From contig ONQK01000113.1 of assembly GCA_900319895.1 (NCBI GenBank), forward strand, positions 1 to 16,860: 16,860 nucleotides of DNA. The letters are read 5' to 3'. The translations under genes were made by a program, and so were the position numbers. Numbering within the stretch: the stretch's first letter is position 1; every line of letters begins with the position of its first letter. Of this stretch, positions 1-7,006 are shown piece after piece. This DNA is from an uncultured Prevotella sp. (lineage in GTDB: Bacteria > Bacteroidota > Bacteroidia > Bacteroidales > Bacteroidaceae). The notes below the pieces were generated by a model that saw only the letters and a list, made by a program, of their open reading frames with translations, had not been told where the DNA came from and searched no databases.

Positions 1-1
1 A

Positions 2-859
2 GTTGACGAAATTGAATTCAAGGTTTCTGGCAAGGAAATTTTGGATGCTGGTTGGCGAGTGGTTTATCAGAAACAAGACGAAAAAGATGAGGCAAACGTG
101 TCGCCATCGGGTGACGAAAATGGTGCTACCGACGAAGAACGCACACTGCCGACCTTCAAAAAAGGCGAAAGCGGCCCTCACACACCGACTTTGACCGAAA
201 AATGGACAACGCCACCGCCCTACTACACCGAGGCGACGCTACTTCGCGCGATGGAAACCGCCGGTAAATTCGTGGACGACGAGGAACTGCGGGCCGCCTT
301 AAAAGAGAACGGAATCGGTCGTCCGTCGAGCCGCGCCAGCATCATCGAGACGCTTTTCAAACGCAATTACATCCGTCGCGAACGCAAACGCCTCGTCGCC
401 ACGCCGACCGGCATCGAACTCATCGACACCATACAGGAAGAACTGCTCAAAAGTTGTGAACTCACAGGCATTTGGGAGAAAAAACTGCGCGACATTGAGC
501 ATCAGAAATATGATGCGCAACAATTTGTCAACGAACTCAAGGCGCAAATTATACAAATCGTCAATGATGTCAGGAGCGACAGGTCCAATCGCCACATCAC
601 CATAGTTGTGCAAGAAGAAGAAGTCAAGAAAACACGGAAAAGAACTTCTCCCGCTACACAAAAGAAAAATGCGACCAAGCCCAAGACAAGAGTCAAGAGC
701 GCCATCAGTTCGGCTGAGCCACTCGGCCAGCCCTGCCCCGTCTGCGGAAAAGGCAGCCTCATCAAAGGGAAGACAGCCTACGGATGCAGTCGGTGGAAAG
801 AAGGTTGCACCTATCGCCTCCCATTTGTCAATAGCCTAGATTCTCGCCCACAAGAATAA
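2..859 (+). CDS. topB: DNA topoisomerase III, C-terminal part (5' end outside window)
   Basis: Type IA topoisomerase that relaxes or decatenates DNA by single-strand passage. The reading frame is open from base 2, so the gene enters from the left and only its last 285 residues are visible; the catalytic tyrosine region is outside. The visible part begins with the toposiomerase III-like stretch SGKEILDAGWRVVY. It then has the PPPYYTEATLLRAME segment and GIGRPSSRASIIETL, the family's conserved C-terminal cleft region (usually GIGTPATRA). After a Lys/Arg-rich linker (about codons 200-235) comes a four-cysteine zinc ribbon: CPVC, then two more Cys spaced C-x5-C, near the end. The ribbon and the topB-like rather than topA-like domain order favour topoisomerase III. 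It ends with TAA at 857-859. The last 32 bases overlap the 3' end of the convergent LUD gene. There is no sign of decay. Confidence 0.9.
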   Translation, partial: VDEIEFKVSGKEILDAGWRVVYQKQDEKDEANVSPSGDENGATDEERTLPTFKKGESGPHTPTLTEKWTTPPPYYTEATLLRAMETAGKFVDDEELRAALKENGIGRPSSRASIIETLFKRNYIRRERKRLVATPTGIELIDTIQEELLKSCELTGIWEKKLRDIEHQKYDAQQFVNELKAQIIQIVNDVRSDRSNRHITIVVQEEEVKKTRKRTSPATQKKNATKPKTRVKSAISSAEPLGQPCPVCGKGSLIKGKTAYGCSRWKEGCTYRLPFVNSLDSRPQE

Positions 860-1469
860 TAATGTGACGCCTTACGGGATGCGAGTTGCGCAAGAAATGA
901 ATGTAATTGCAGATACTTTGCGGTGAATGGCATTGATGGCAGCAGCCATCGGCATGGCAAGGTGTCTGAATGTCGAACCGGGCGGCATTGACAGGAGCTG
1001 CCGTCCCCCACGCCCGGGCGAGCGCACTGTCTACATCTTGGCAAACTTTATTCATGCCCACCAAAAAGATCACACGCTCCGGCCCCCATGTGATGGCTGC
1101 GACTCGATTGCCATTGCCGTCAATGTTGACCACCACACCGTCCTGGCTGATGGCATTGACACTGGAGAGATAGAAGTCGCACTCAAAGGCCTTGCGGTAA
1201 ATGGCTAATTTTTGGGCCTCGTTTTTGGCCTCTTCACGGTCATAGACGACATAGTCGCCCGATTTTACGGCCTGCACCAGCCCGCTGTCGCGGATACTCA
1301 TCGATCCGCCCCACGACACACTGCTGCCCGCGGGCATCAGCTGCAAGGCCTGTGCTACGGCCTCTTCATGTGTTGGACAATAATAGGCCTCAAAATGCCG
1401 TTGTTCTAAATTCTTGATCATCTTTTGCGCCAACAAGGCATTGCGCATGTCAATAGGTTTCTTCGCCAT
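828..1469 (-). CDS. LUD-domain protein (LutC/YkgG-like, DUF162), lactate utilisation type
   Basis: 213-residue LUD-domain protein. The fold is shared with LutC/YkgG, a subunit of the iron-sulphur lactate oxidation complex, but many stand-alone homologues have no proven role. Visible marks are SWGGSMSIRDSG (residues 52-63), the segment VVVNIDGNGNRVAA (112-125) followed by WGPERVIFLVG, and a C-terminal cysteine cluster (C171, C176/C177, C180, C187; pattern TPC...C..C.SP..ICN). The protein ends ILVGENLGY, a usual end for this subfamily, so it looks full length. The cysteines may bind a metal or cluster; this is inference. No lutA or lutB partner is in the window, so lactate oxidation is not established. 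It appears to have its own promoter (TAnnTTTG element at 1498-1505, minus strand). Its 3' end overlaps topB by 32 bases. Confidence 0.87.
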   Translation of the reverse strand: MAKKPIDMRNALLAQKMIKNLEQRHFEAYYCPTHEEAVAQALQLMPAGSSVSWGGSMSIRDSGLVQAVKSGDYVVYDREEAKNEAQKLAIYRKAFECDFYLSSVNAISQDGVVVNIDGNGNRVAAITWGPERVIFLVGMNKVCQDVDSALARAWGTAAPVNAARFDIQTPCHADGCCHQCHSPQSICNYIHFLRNSHPVRRHIIILVGENLGY

Positions 1470-1497
1470 GGTTTGTGAAAGTATAAAAATACGAATG

Positions 1498-1505
1498 CAA
1501 AATTA
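1498..1505 (-). promoter_or_regulatory. Putative -7 element (TAATTTTG) for the LUD gene
   Basis: Read on the minus strand this is TAATTTTG, matching the Bacteroidetes -7 consensus TAnnTTTG. It lies 28 bases before the LUD ATG. I see no TTTG -33 element at the usual 19-21 spacing. The 100-base gap 1470-1569 between folA and this gene holds nothing else I recognise. Confidence 0.4.
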
Positions 1506-1569
1506 AACTTCTATGCTGAAATGGTTTGATGGATTCGGCAAATGAGAAGCCTGCGTCAAACACTTGTTT

Positions 1570-2055
1570 TCAGATTTCCCTCACATAATCTACAAAGGCA
1601 AAATCATAAGCATGCCTCTCGTCTTTTGAGTGCAGCTCTTTTCGCTCCACTTGCCATCCATCGTAAGCCGGAAAGAACGCATCCGCCTGCGCGGGCATGT
1701 CGTCTATTTCCGTCAGATAAAGGCGCTTTGCCCTCTCCAACGCCTGTCGATACACTGTCGCGCCGCCAATGACGAAGATTTCCTCGTCTTCGCGGCAGGC
1801 CGCCAGCGCCTCGTCCAGTGTCTTGAAACACTCGCAGCCCGGCAGCTCGTTCACCGTTTGGCTCAGCACAAGATTCCGGCGATTGGGCAATGCCCCTTTG
1901 GGCAGCGACTCAAACGTCTTCCGCCCCATGAGAATGGTATGTCCCGTGGTCAGTGCCTTAAAACGCTTCAGGTCATCGGGCAGCCAATAAATCAATTTGT
2001 TTTCAAAGCCAATTGCCCTGTTTCGTGCAACGGCAGCAATAATGTTAATGGTCAT
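1570..2055 (-). CDS. folA: Dihydrofolate reductase
   Basis: Reduces 7,8-dihydrofolate to tetrahydrofolate with NADPH, restoring the cofactor consumed by the thymidylate synthase encoded just upstream. The product is 161 residues, normal for bacterial DHFR. Motifs are INIIAAVARNRAIGFENKL at the N terminus, the catalytic acid D28 in YWLPDDLKRFK, MGRKTFESLP (residues 43-52), LPNRRNLVLS (56-65) and the NADPH-loop IGGATVYRQAL (96-106). The frame is open back to 2094, but homology starts at MTINIIAA (ATG 2053-2055), and the longer form would overlap thyA. No clear Shine-Dalgarno is visible, as is common in Bacteroidetes. Compared with E. coli DHFR, the W22-N23 pair reads Y23-W24. It is the last gene of the six-gene minus-strand directon. 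Confidence 0.96.
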   Translation of the reverse strand: MTINIIAAVARNRAIGFENKLIYWLPDDLKRFKALTTGHTILMGRKTFESLPKGALPNRRNLVLSQTVNELPGCECFKTLDEALAACREDEEIFVIGGATVYRQALERAKRLYLTEIDDMPAQADAFFPAYDGWQVERKELHSKDERHAYDFAFVDYVREI

Positions 2056-2086
2056 TTTTTTGAGATAAAGATTATCAAATGAATAA

Positions 2087-2881
2087 CTACACACTCACAT
2101 CGGCCTTGATATGCGGATGCGGCTGATAGTTTTCCAGCTGAAAATCCTCATACTTAAAGCTAAAGAGGTCCTTTACATCAGGATTGATGTGCATGACAGG
2201 CAATTGTCTTGGAGAGCGCGTCAGTTGGAGTTCGGCTTGCTCAATGTGGTTAAGATACAAGTGTGTGTCGCCCGTGGTATGAATAAATTCCCCTGCCTGC
2301 AGCCCCGTCACCTGCGCCATCATTTGCAACAACAGCGCATAGGAGGCGATGTTGAACGGCACACCCAAGAAAGTATCTGCCGAGCGCTGGTAAAGTTGCA
2401 GTGAGAGCTTGCCCTCTGCCACATAAAACTGGAAAAGACAATGGCAGGGCGGCAGGGCCATCTGTTCCACCTCGGCCACATTCCATGCACTGACAATCAT
2501 CCTTCTTGAATCGGGCGAGTGCTGCAGTTGCTGGCAAACATGCTGTATCTGGTCTATCGTTCCACCTTGATAGTCGGGCCACGAGCGCCATTGATGCCCG
2601 TAGACAGGGCCTAGTTCGCCATTCTCGTCGGCCCATTCATCCCAGATGCTCACGCCATTTTCCTTTAAATAGGCGATGTTGGTCTCACCACGCAAGAACC
2701 ACAATAGTTCGTGGATGATAGACTTCAAGTGCAGTTTCTTCGTAGTGAGCAAAGGGAACCCATCGCTCAGGTCGAAGCGCATTTGATGTCCAAAGACGCT
2801 TTTGGTGCCCGTTCCCGTGCGGTCGGTCTTCACCGTTCCTTCTTGTAGAATTCGACCGAGTAAGTTTAAATATTGTTTCAT
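2087..2881 (-). CDS. thyA: Thymidylate synthase
   Basis: Methylates dUMP to dTMP using 5,10-methylene-THF and releases dihydrofolate, the substrate of the DHFR encoded 31 bases downstream. At 264 residues it has the same length as E. coli ThyA. The catalytic cysteine is C146 in ALPPCHCLFQFY. Phosphate-binding residues include R21 (DRTGTGT, 20-26) and the SRR pair (125-127). Other marks are the QRSADTFLGVPFNIASYALL block and HTTGDTHLYLNH. The ATG (2879-2881) overlaps the TGA of the upstream rRNA methyltransferase gene in an ATGA, which suggests translational coupling. The C-terminal IKADVSV resembles the functional tail of the family, so the protein looks intact. Confidence 0.97.
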   Translation of the reverse strand: MKQYLNLLGRILQEGTVKTDRTGTGTKSVFGHQMRFDLSDGFPLLTTKKLHLKSIIHELLWFLRGETNIAYLKENGVSIWDEWADENGELGPVYGHQWRSWPDYQGGTIDQIQHVCQQLQHSPDSRRMIVSAWNVAEVEQMALPPCHCLFQFYVAEGKLSLQLYQRSADTFLGVPFNIASYALLLQMMAQVTGLQAGEFIHTTGDTHLYLNHIEQAELQLTRSPRQLPVMHINPDVKDLFSFKYEDFQLENYQPHPHIKADVSV

Positions 2882-4272
2882 AGTTCAAGTATTGTATTAT
2901 TTTCGTTAGGGATATGTCCACTTTTTATTTTCCACTCCATGGGATAAAGATTGTTGAGCCGGTGTCCTACATTTTTAGCAAATCCCAGCGGTACACCTTG
3001 AAAGGTCATTAGCACCAAGCCGTGTGGCAGGTAGGCAGGCGACGGCAAGCTCTCCTTTCTCAGATAGGCGATAGCCTGGGAGATGTCGAGTTCAAAAATG
3101 GGGAAAGCGGCGGTGTTCAGGGCTGTGGAGAGCGCCAGCGCATGGTCCGGAACCAAGTCCTTCCCTTTCATCTTGCCGATTTTCACGCCCGCATACATGA
3201 CTTTCAGATTTGCCGAAGCCTGATGATAAATCGATGACCAAGCTTGTGGAATGGCCACCAGCGAGGAGTCTGTATCTTGCCTGATGTCAAATTGCCCTGG
3301 AGCTAGCAGCCAGGGCTTTGAAAGGCTCGTTTTCATTTTATCCGCCTTTGCTTTTGCCTTTTTCAAATCCACTTGCCCGCCGCCTTTTTTCTTAAAAACA
3401 GCCATGAACAAACCTTCACCGCAAGTTTTTCCAGGCATAAACCTATAGACTGGCGCATCGAGACTTCCTGATAAAGAGCCCGTAATCCCCCATTCGCCAT
3501 CGTGTTGGATCAAAACCGGAACGGCCCCCAGTTCACTGGTCAACCAAGCTACATTATCCTCGTTTTCCTCTAAATTATATGTACAGGTGGAATAAATCAA
3601 GATGCCATCTTCCTTCAACGTCTTCCAAATCTCGATGAGAATGTCTTTTTGAAGCTGGCTGCACTTCTTCACATTCTGAACACTCCATTCGCTGATGGCA
3701 TCGTGGTCCTTGCGGAACATTCCCTCGCCCGAGCAAGGCGCATCGACCAACACCACGTCAAAGTGCAAGCCACTTTTGACGAAATCTGCGGCATAGTTAT
3801 TGGTCACCATCACATCCGGATGACCCATTTTCTGCATATTTTCCACCAAGACATTAGCACGCGCACGCAGCGGCTCGTTGCTGACCAACAGGCTTCCATC
3901 GGGCAATACGTCGCGTGCCAAAGAACTTTTTCCCCCTGGCGCAGCACACAAGTCCAACATCACAACCGGCTTTTTGACCAGCTGTCTCAAGACTGTTTCA
4001 AGAAACATTGACGCAGCCTCTTGAACATAATACAGGCCTGCATGCAAAAAAGGGTCGAAAGTGAAACTCGGACGAGACTTCAGGTAATAGCCGGCCTCGC
4101 ACCACGCCACTCGCTTTTGAGCACCGACGACCTGGGCAGACGTGCCCATTTTATGCCTGTTCAAACGCAGACTAACGGGCACTTCTGCGTCCATTGCCTG
4201 ACAAAACTGTGCAAAGAGGCGCTTGCCCATCATTTGCTCCGTACGCTGTATGAATTTTTCGGGTAACTGCAT
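2878..4272 (-). CDS. RsmF/NOL1-NOP2-type RNA (cytosine-5) methyltransferase
   Basis: SAM-dependent RNA m5C methyltransferase of the RsmB/NOP family, most like RsmF/YebU (16S C1407); the exact target is inferred from family only. From the chosen start it has 464 residues. An N-terminal RNA-binding part is followed by the Rossmann domain with SAM motif CAAPGGK (109-115), then DAPCSGEGMFRKD (177-189, with C180) and STCTYN (228-233). C230 of that motif is the expected nucleophile and C180 the release cysteine. The C-terminal ~180 residues fit an RsmF-type C-terminal domain. A GTG at 4282-4284 would add four residues. I chose ATG 4270-4272 because GAGGTGG lies about 8 bases before it, a good Shine-Dalgarno. 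Its TGA overlaps the thyA ATG, and 18 bases separate it from tatD. Confidence 0.9.
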   Translation of the reverse strand: MQLPEKFIQRTEQMMGKRLFAQFCQAMDAEVPVSLRLNRHKMGTSAQVVGAQKRVAWCEAGYYLKSRPSFTFDPFLHAGLYYVQEAASMFLETVLRQLVKKPVVMLDLCAAPGGKSSLARDVLPDGSLLVSNEPLRARANVLVENMQKMGHPDVMVTNNYAADFVKSGLHFDVVLVDAPCSGEGMFRKDHDAISEWSVQNVKKCSQLQKDILIEIWKTLKEDGILIYSTCTYNLEENEDNVAWLTSELGAVPVLIQHDGEWGITGSLSGSLDAPVYRFMPGKTCGEGLFMAVFKKKGGGQVDLKKAKAKADKMKTSLSKPWLLAPGQFDIRQDTDSSLVAIPQAWSSIYHQASANLKVMYAGVKIGKMKGKDLVPDHALALSTALNTAAFPIFELDISQAIAYLRKESLPSPAYLPHGLVLMTFQGVPLGFAKNVGHRLNNLYPMEWKIKSGHIPNENNTILEL

Positions 4273-4290
4273 AAGACTGTCCACCTCAAT
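4273..4290 (-). promoter_or_regulatory. Shine-Dalgarno that decides the start of the rRNA methyltransferase
   Basis: On the minus strand the gap between tatD and the methyltransferase ATG contains GAGGTGG about 8 bases before ATG 4270-4272. The competing GTG start (4282-4284) would lie inside this element. Most other genes here lack a recognisable Shine-Dalgarno, so this one stands out. Confidence 0.5.
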
Positions 4291-5100
4291 TTATCCACCT
4301 GCACCAATGCCGAACACACGCTCCACATTTGCATTGGTTTGGGCTGCAACGGCTTCAATGTCCAGCCCCAGAGATTCTGCCAACCGCTGCAAGACATGGA
4401 CGACAAAGGCACTTTCATTACGTCTCCCACGCATTGGCACAGGTGCCATATACGGGCTGTCGGTTTCCAGCACGATTCTATCGAGCGGCACCGCGCGGAG
4501 CACTTCTGGCAGATGCGATTTTTTGAATGTCAGCACGCCGCCGACACCCAACACAAATCTTTCAAATTGCAACAGCTCCGCCGCCTCGGTTTCATTGCCC
4601 GTAAAACAATGGAAAACGCCGCCAGAAAGGCTTTTCTCGTATCGGCGAAGCATCTTCACCATCTCGTTTTGAGCCTTTCGGCAGTGTATCATCAACGGAA
4701 GCCCTGTTTCCACCGACCAAACGACCTGTTCTTCAAAAGCCTTCAACTGCTCGCTTTCAAATTCACGGCTCCAATAATAGTCAAGCCCCACCTCGCCAAC
4801 AGCGATGAACCTCGGTTCGGCAGCATTGTTGGCGGTCAAATTGTATTCAAGCAATCGTTTCATCTCCCTTAGAACCACGTCAAAATCAGCGCGCACCTCC
4901 TCCGGATGAAGGCCGATCATTGGATGGGCGAAATCAGGGAAACGGCGCGCCACCTCCAAAACCTTCGGCACCGACGGTAGGTCGACTGCTGGGACGAATG
5001 CCTTGACCACGCCCGCCGCCTGGGCACGGGCAACGACCAGTTCCAAGTCTTCTACAAACTCGCTGCCATCAAGATGGGCATGTGTATCTATGAGTATCAT
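4291..5100 (-). CDS. TatD-family metal-dependent hydrolase (DNase-like)
   Basis: TIM-barrel amidohydrolase-superfamily enzyme of the TatD/YcfH/YjjV type. Characterised members are metal-dependent 3'-5' DNases; the physiological substrate here is unknown. The 269 residues carry the full metal set: H7 and H9 (DTHAHLD), E103 (VGEVGLDYYW, 101-110), H139 (PLMIHCRKA), H164 (FHCFTG) and D214 (ETDSPYMAP, 212-220). Length and motifs are typical, so it is probably active. The family's HPH motif after the second strand reads LHPEE here. It sits 12 bases after the polyprenyl synthase stop and 18 bases before the methyltransferase ATG, so co-transcription is likely. I do not assign it to tatD, ycfH or yjjV by symbol because sequence alone does not separate them. 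Confidence 0.92.
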   Translation of the reverse strand: MILIDTHAHLDGSEFVEDLELVVARAQAAGVVKAFVPAVDLPSVPKVLEVARRFPDFAHPMIGLHPEEVRADFDVVLREMKRLLEYNLTANNAAEPRFIAVGEVGLDYYWSREFESEQLKAFEEQVVWSVETGLPLMIHCRKAQNEMVKMLRRYEKSLSGGVFHCFTGNETEAAELLQFERFVLGVGGVLTFKKSHLPEVLRAVPLDRIVLETDSPYMAPVPMRGRRNESAFVVHVLQRLAESLGLDIEAVAAQTNANVERVFGIGAGG

Positions 5101-5112
5101 GGCTGTTGTCTG

Positions 5113-6111
5113 TCAATACTGGCGCTTCATCAGCTGTTCAATATATTTCTTCAATTCAATTTTGCGGTCCTCTGCCACTCCCACGGCATCGATGAACTGC
5201 TTAGCTTGCAGGAAGTAGTGGCTTATGGCCTTTTCTGCCAATTCCCGAATACCGATTTCGTTGTACAAGCGCGTCACGGATTCTATTTTTTCTTTCGGGT
5301 CGGGCGCCGTCGCCACTATCCACTTTTCGAGCTCTTCACGCTGCCGCTCATCTGCCTGGTTGAGTGCATTGATGAGCATGTAAGTCTTTTTATTGCACAA
5401 TATATCGCCGCCGATCGCCTTGCCAAAGACCTCCGGGTCGCCATAGACATCAAGATAATCGTCTTGCAACTGGAAGGCCAGTCCGATTTGTTCGCCAAAA
5501 TGATAAAGGTTCTCGGCATCTTGGGAAGGTGCATCGGCCAAAATGGCTCCCATCTTCATGGCGCAAGCAATCAGTACACTCGTCTTCAAGCGTATCATCT
5601 CAATGTACTCGTCCTCGGTGACATCGTTTCGCGATTCAAATTCCATGTCAAACTGCTGCCCTTCGCCGATTTCCAATGCCGTTTCCGTGAACAAATCAAG
5701 CACCTGGCACAATTTTTCCTTGCAACACTCGGCCATGAATCGATAGGCCATGACCAGCATCGTATCGCCCGAGAGGATGGCTGCATTGGCATTCCAGCGC
5801 TTGTGCACCGTTTCATGCCCGCGCCGCAGGTCCGCATCGTCCATTAAATCGTCGTGCAAAAGCGTATAGTTGTGATAAATCTCCAGCCCACATGCCGTAG
5901 AGACGATCTTCTCGGGATGGTCGCGAAACATGTTGTATACCAGCAGCATCAAAGTAGGACGCAGGCGCTTCCCACCGATAGACAAGACGTACTGAATCGG
6001 CTCGTAAAGCGATTTCGGCTTGCGGTCATACGGGAGATGCGCAATGTAGTCGTTGATCAAATTCGATATTTCTTTTGAAGTAAGCATAATATTTAGTTTT
6101 TCCATTATCAT
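5113..6111 (-). CDS. Polyprenyl diphosphate synthase (trans-isoprenyl, FPP/GGPP/longer)
   Basis: Condenses isopentenyl diphosphate onto allylic diphosphates to make the prenyl chain used for quinones or as a carrier-lipid precursor. The 332-residue product has GGKRLRP (46-52), the first Asp-rich motif DDLMDDADLRRG (87-98), GQQFDMEF (151-158), the K176-T177 pair (RLKTS) and the second Asp-rich motif DDYLDVYGD (217-225). The first motif is the short DDxxD form without the two-residue insertion of bacterial FPP synthases, and a Tyr (Y82) lies five residues before it. This suggests a short product such as GGPP, but product length cannot be fixed from sequence. The start is uncertain: ATGs lie at 6111, 6105 and 6087 and none has a Shine-Dalgarno. 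It lies 21 bases after the tonB-like gene and 12 before tatD. Confidence 0.93.
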   Translation of the reverse strand: MIMEKLNIMLTSKEISNLINDYIAHLPYDRKPKSLYEPIQYVLSIGGKRLRPTLMLLVYNMFRDHPEKIVSTACGLEIYHNYTLLHDDLMDDADLRRGHETVHKRWNANAAILSGDTMLVMAYRFMAECCKEKLCQVLDLFTETALEIGEGQQFDMEFESRNDVTEDEYIEMIRLKTSVLIACAMKMGAILADAPSQDAENLYHFGEQIGLAFQLQDDYLDVYGDPEVFGKAIGGDILCNKKTYMLINALNQADERQREELEKWIVATAPDPKEKIESVTRLYNEIGIRELAEKAISHYFLQAKQFIDAVGVAEDRKIELKKYIEQLMKRQY

Positions 6112-6132
6112 TGTTCATGTCAAATCTGCGCC

Positions 6133-6837
6133 TCATAACTTAAAGACAACCGGAATGGCTATCATCGTCCGGCACGGGCTGCCGCGATGCGTGCCAGGTG
6201 TCCATTGAGGCATTTTCCCCAGCACGCGCAGCGCCTCTTGGTCCAACAGCCGATGCGCCCCCCGCACCACTTTGAGGTCTTCGACGCCACCGTCGGTGTT
6301 GACGATGAACGACACCACGACTTTTCCCTCTATTTTCTGGCGTTGGGCATAATTGGGATATTTCAAGTTCTCCGTCAGCCACTGCATGAAAGCCGTCATC
6401 CCGCCGGGGAATTCAGGCAGCTCCTCCACCACGCGGAAGCTTAACGGCGTGTCCTTGGCCTCATTGTCCACAAGTGCCGCATCGAGATCCTCTGCCGCCT
6501 GAACGTCGGCATCGCTTTGCGCCACCAACTGCGGCATCCCTGATGTGGGAGCCTCGGGAGGCAACATTGACAAGTCGACAGCACGCACATTGGCTGCCGG
6601 AGGCGGATTTTCACGCTTCGGAGCCACAGCAACCCACTCCTCTCTGTCAATCTCCTTCTTCATCTCCAAGTCTTGGAAAATCTCCTCACTGAGCTCGGGC
6701 AAGTCGGCGCTCTGCCACCTGGGCAGCTTGACCTCCAATGCCAATACCAGCAAGAGGGTCGCGCCCAAAAAAGCAAACAAAAATCTTGCCCACCTGTGAC
6801 GTTCCAAATTAGCCGATTTACTTTTCTTGGCCTCCAA
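6133..6837 (-). CDS. TonB family energy-transducer protein, likely TTG start
   Basis: Inner-membrane anchored TonB-like protein expected to pass proton-motive energy from ExbB/ExbD to outer-membrane TonB-dependent receptors. From the TTG at 6835-6837 it has 234 residues. It begins EAKKSKSANLERHRW, a cytoplasmic basic head common in Bacteroidetes TonB proteins, followed by one membrane segment (about 18-36, FLFAFLGATLLLVLALEV). Next comes an acidic/proline periplasmic linker (PPEAP), then a TonB C-terminal domain (about 140-234) with LPEFPGG, LKYPNYAQ, GKVVVSFIVNTDGG, LDQEALRV and MPQWTPG. There is no ATG in frame before residue ~59, after the membrane segment, and a TGA sits in frame at 6859-6861. 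The start must therefore be TTG 6837 or TTG 6858 (+7 residues). I prefer 6837 by family N-terminus. First gene of the six-gene directon. Confidence 0.88.
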   Translation of the reverse strand: MEAKKSKSANLERHRWARFLFAFLGATLLLVLALEVKLPRWQSADLPELSEEIFQDLEMKKEIDREEWVAVAPKRENPPPAANVRAVDLSMLPPEAPTSGMPQLVAQSDADVQAAEDLDAALVDNEAKDTPLSFRVVEELPEFPGGMTAFMQWLTENLKYPNYAQRQKIEGKVVVSFIVNTDGGVEDLKVVRGAHRLLDQEALRVLGKMPQWTPGTHRGSPCRTMIAIPVVFKL

Positions 6838-6945
6838 AGCTCCAAATGTTTTAAACAATCAACAAAAAATGCCGTTTCACTACACTAAACGCCTAAAAAA
6901 AGCGTTATATTTCTATAAAATCTTCATCAGAAGACATTCAACGTA

Positions 6946-6953
6946 CAAATTTA
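6946..6953 (-). promoter_or_regulatory. Possible -7 element (TAAATTTG) for the tonB-to-folA directon
   Basis: Minus-strand TAAATTTG fits TAnnTTTG and lies about 108 bases before the tonB-like start, giving a roughly 100-base leader. No -33 TTTG is at the normal distance. The same octamer recurs on the minus strand at 6989-6996, so which of the two is used, if either, is unclear. Confidence 0.3.
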
Positions 6954-6976
6954 GTTCAGATATTTGAAAAAAAGCG

Positions 6977-6984
6977 TATATTTG
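6977..6984 (+). promoter_or_regulatory. Putative -7 element (TATATTTG) for porQ
   Basis: Exact match to the Bacteroidetes -7 consensus TAnnTTTG, ending 22 bases before the porQ ATG, so the leader would be short (about 15 bases). A -33 element is weak: only TTAG at 6951-6954, spacing 22. The very A/T-rich sequence from 6984 to the ATG fits a Bacteroidetes translation start without Shine-Dalgarno. Confidence 0.5.
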
Positions 6985-7006
6985 CCAACAAATTTAGAAA
7001 AAATAA

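Noticed and set aside
3..194. Plus-strand 63-codon open frame at the left edge
   Set aside because: It overlaps the well-supported topB frame in another phase and shows no family motif.
2056..2094. N-terminal extension of folA (13 extra residues)
   Set aside because: It would overlap thyA and does not resemble DHFR; homology begins exactly at MTINIIAA.
4273..4284. GTG start for the rRNA methyltransferase
   Set aside because: It adds only four residues and lies within the Shine-Dalgarno that fits the ATG at 4272.
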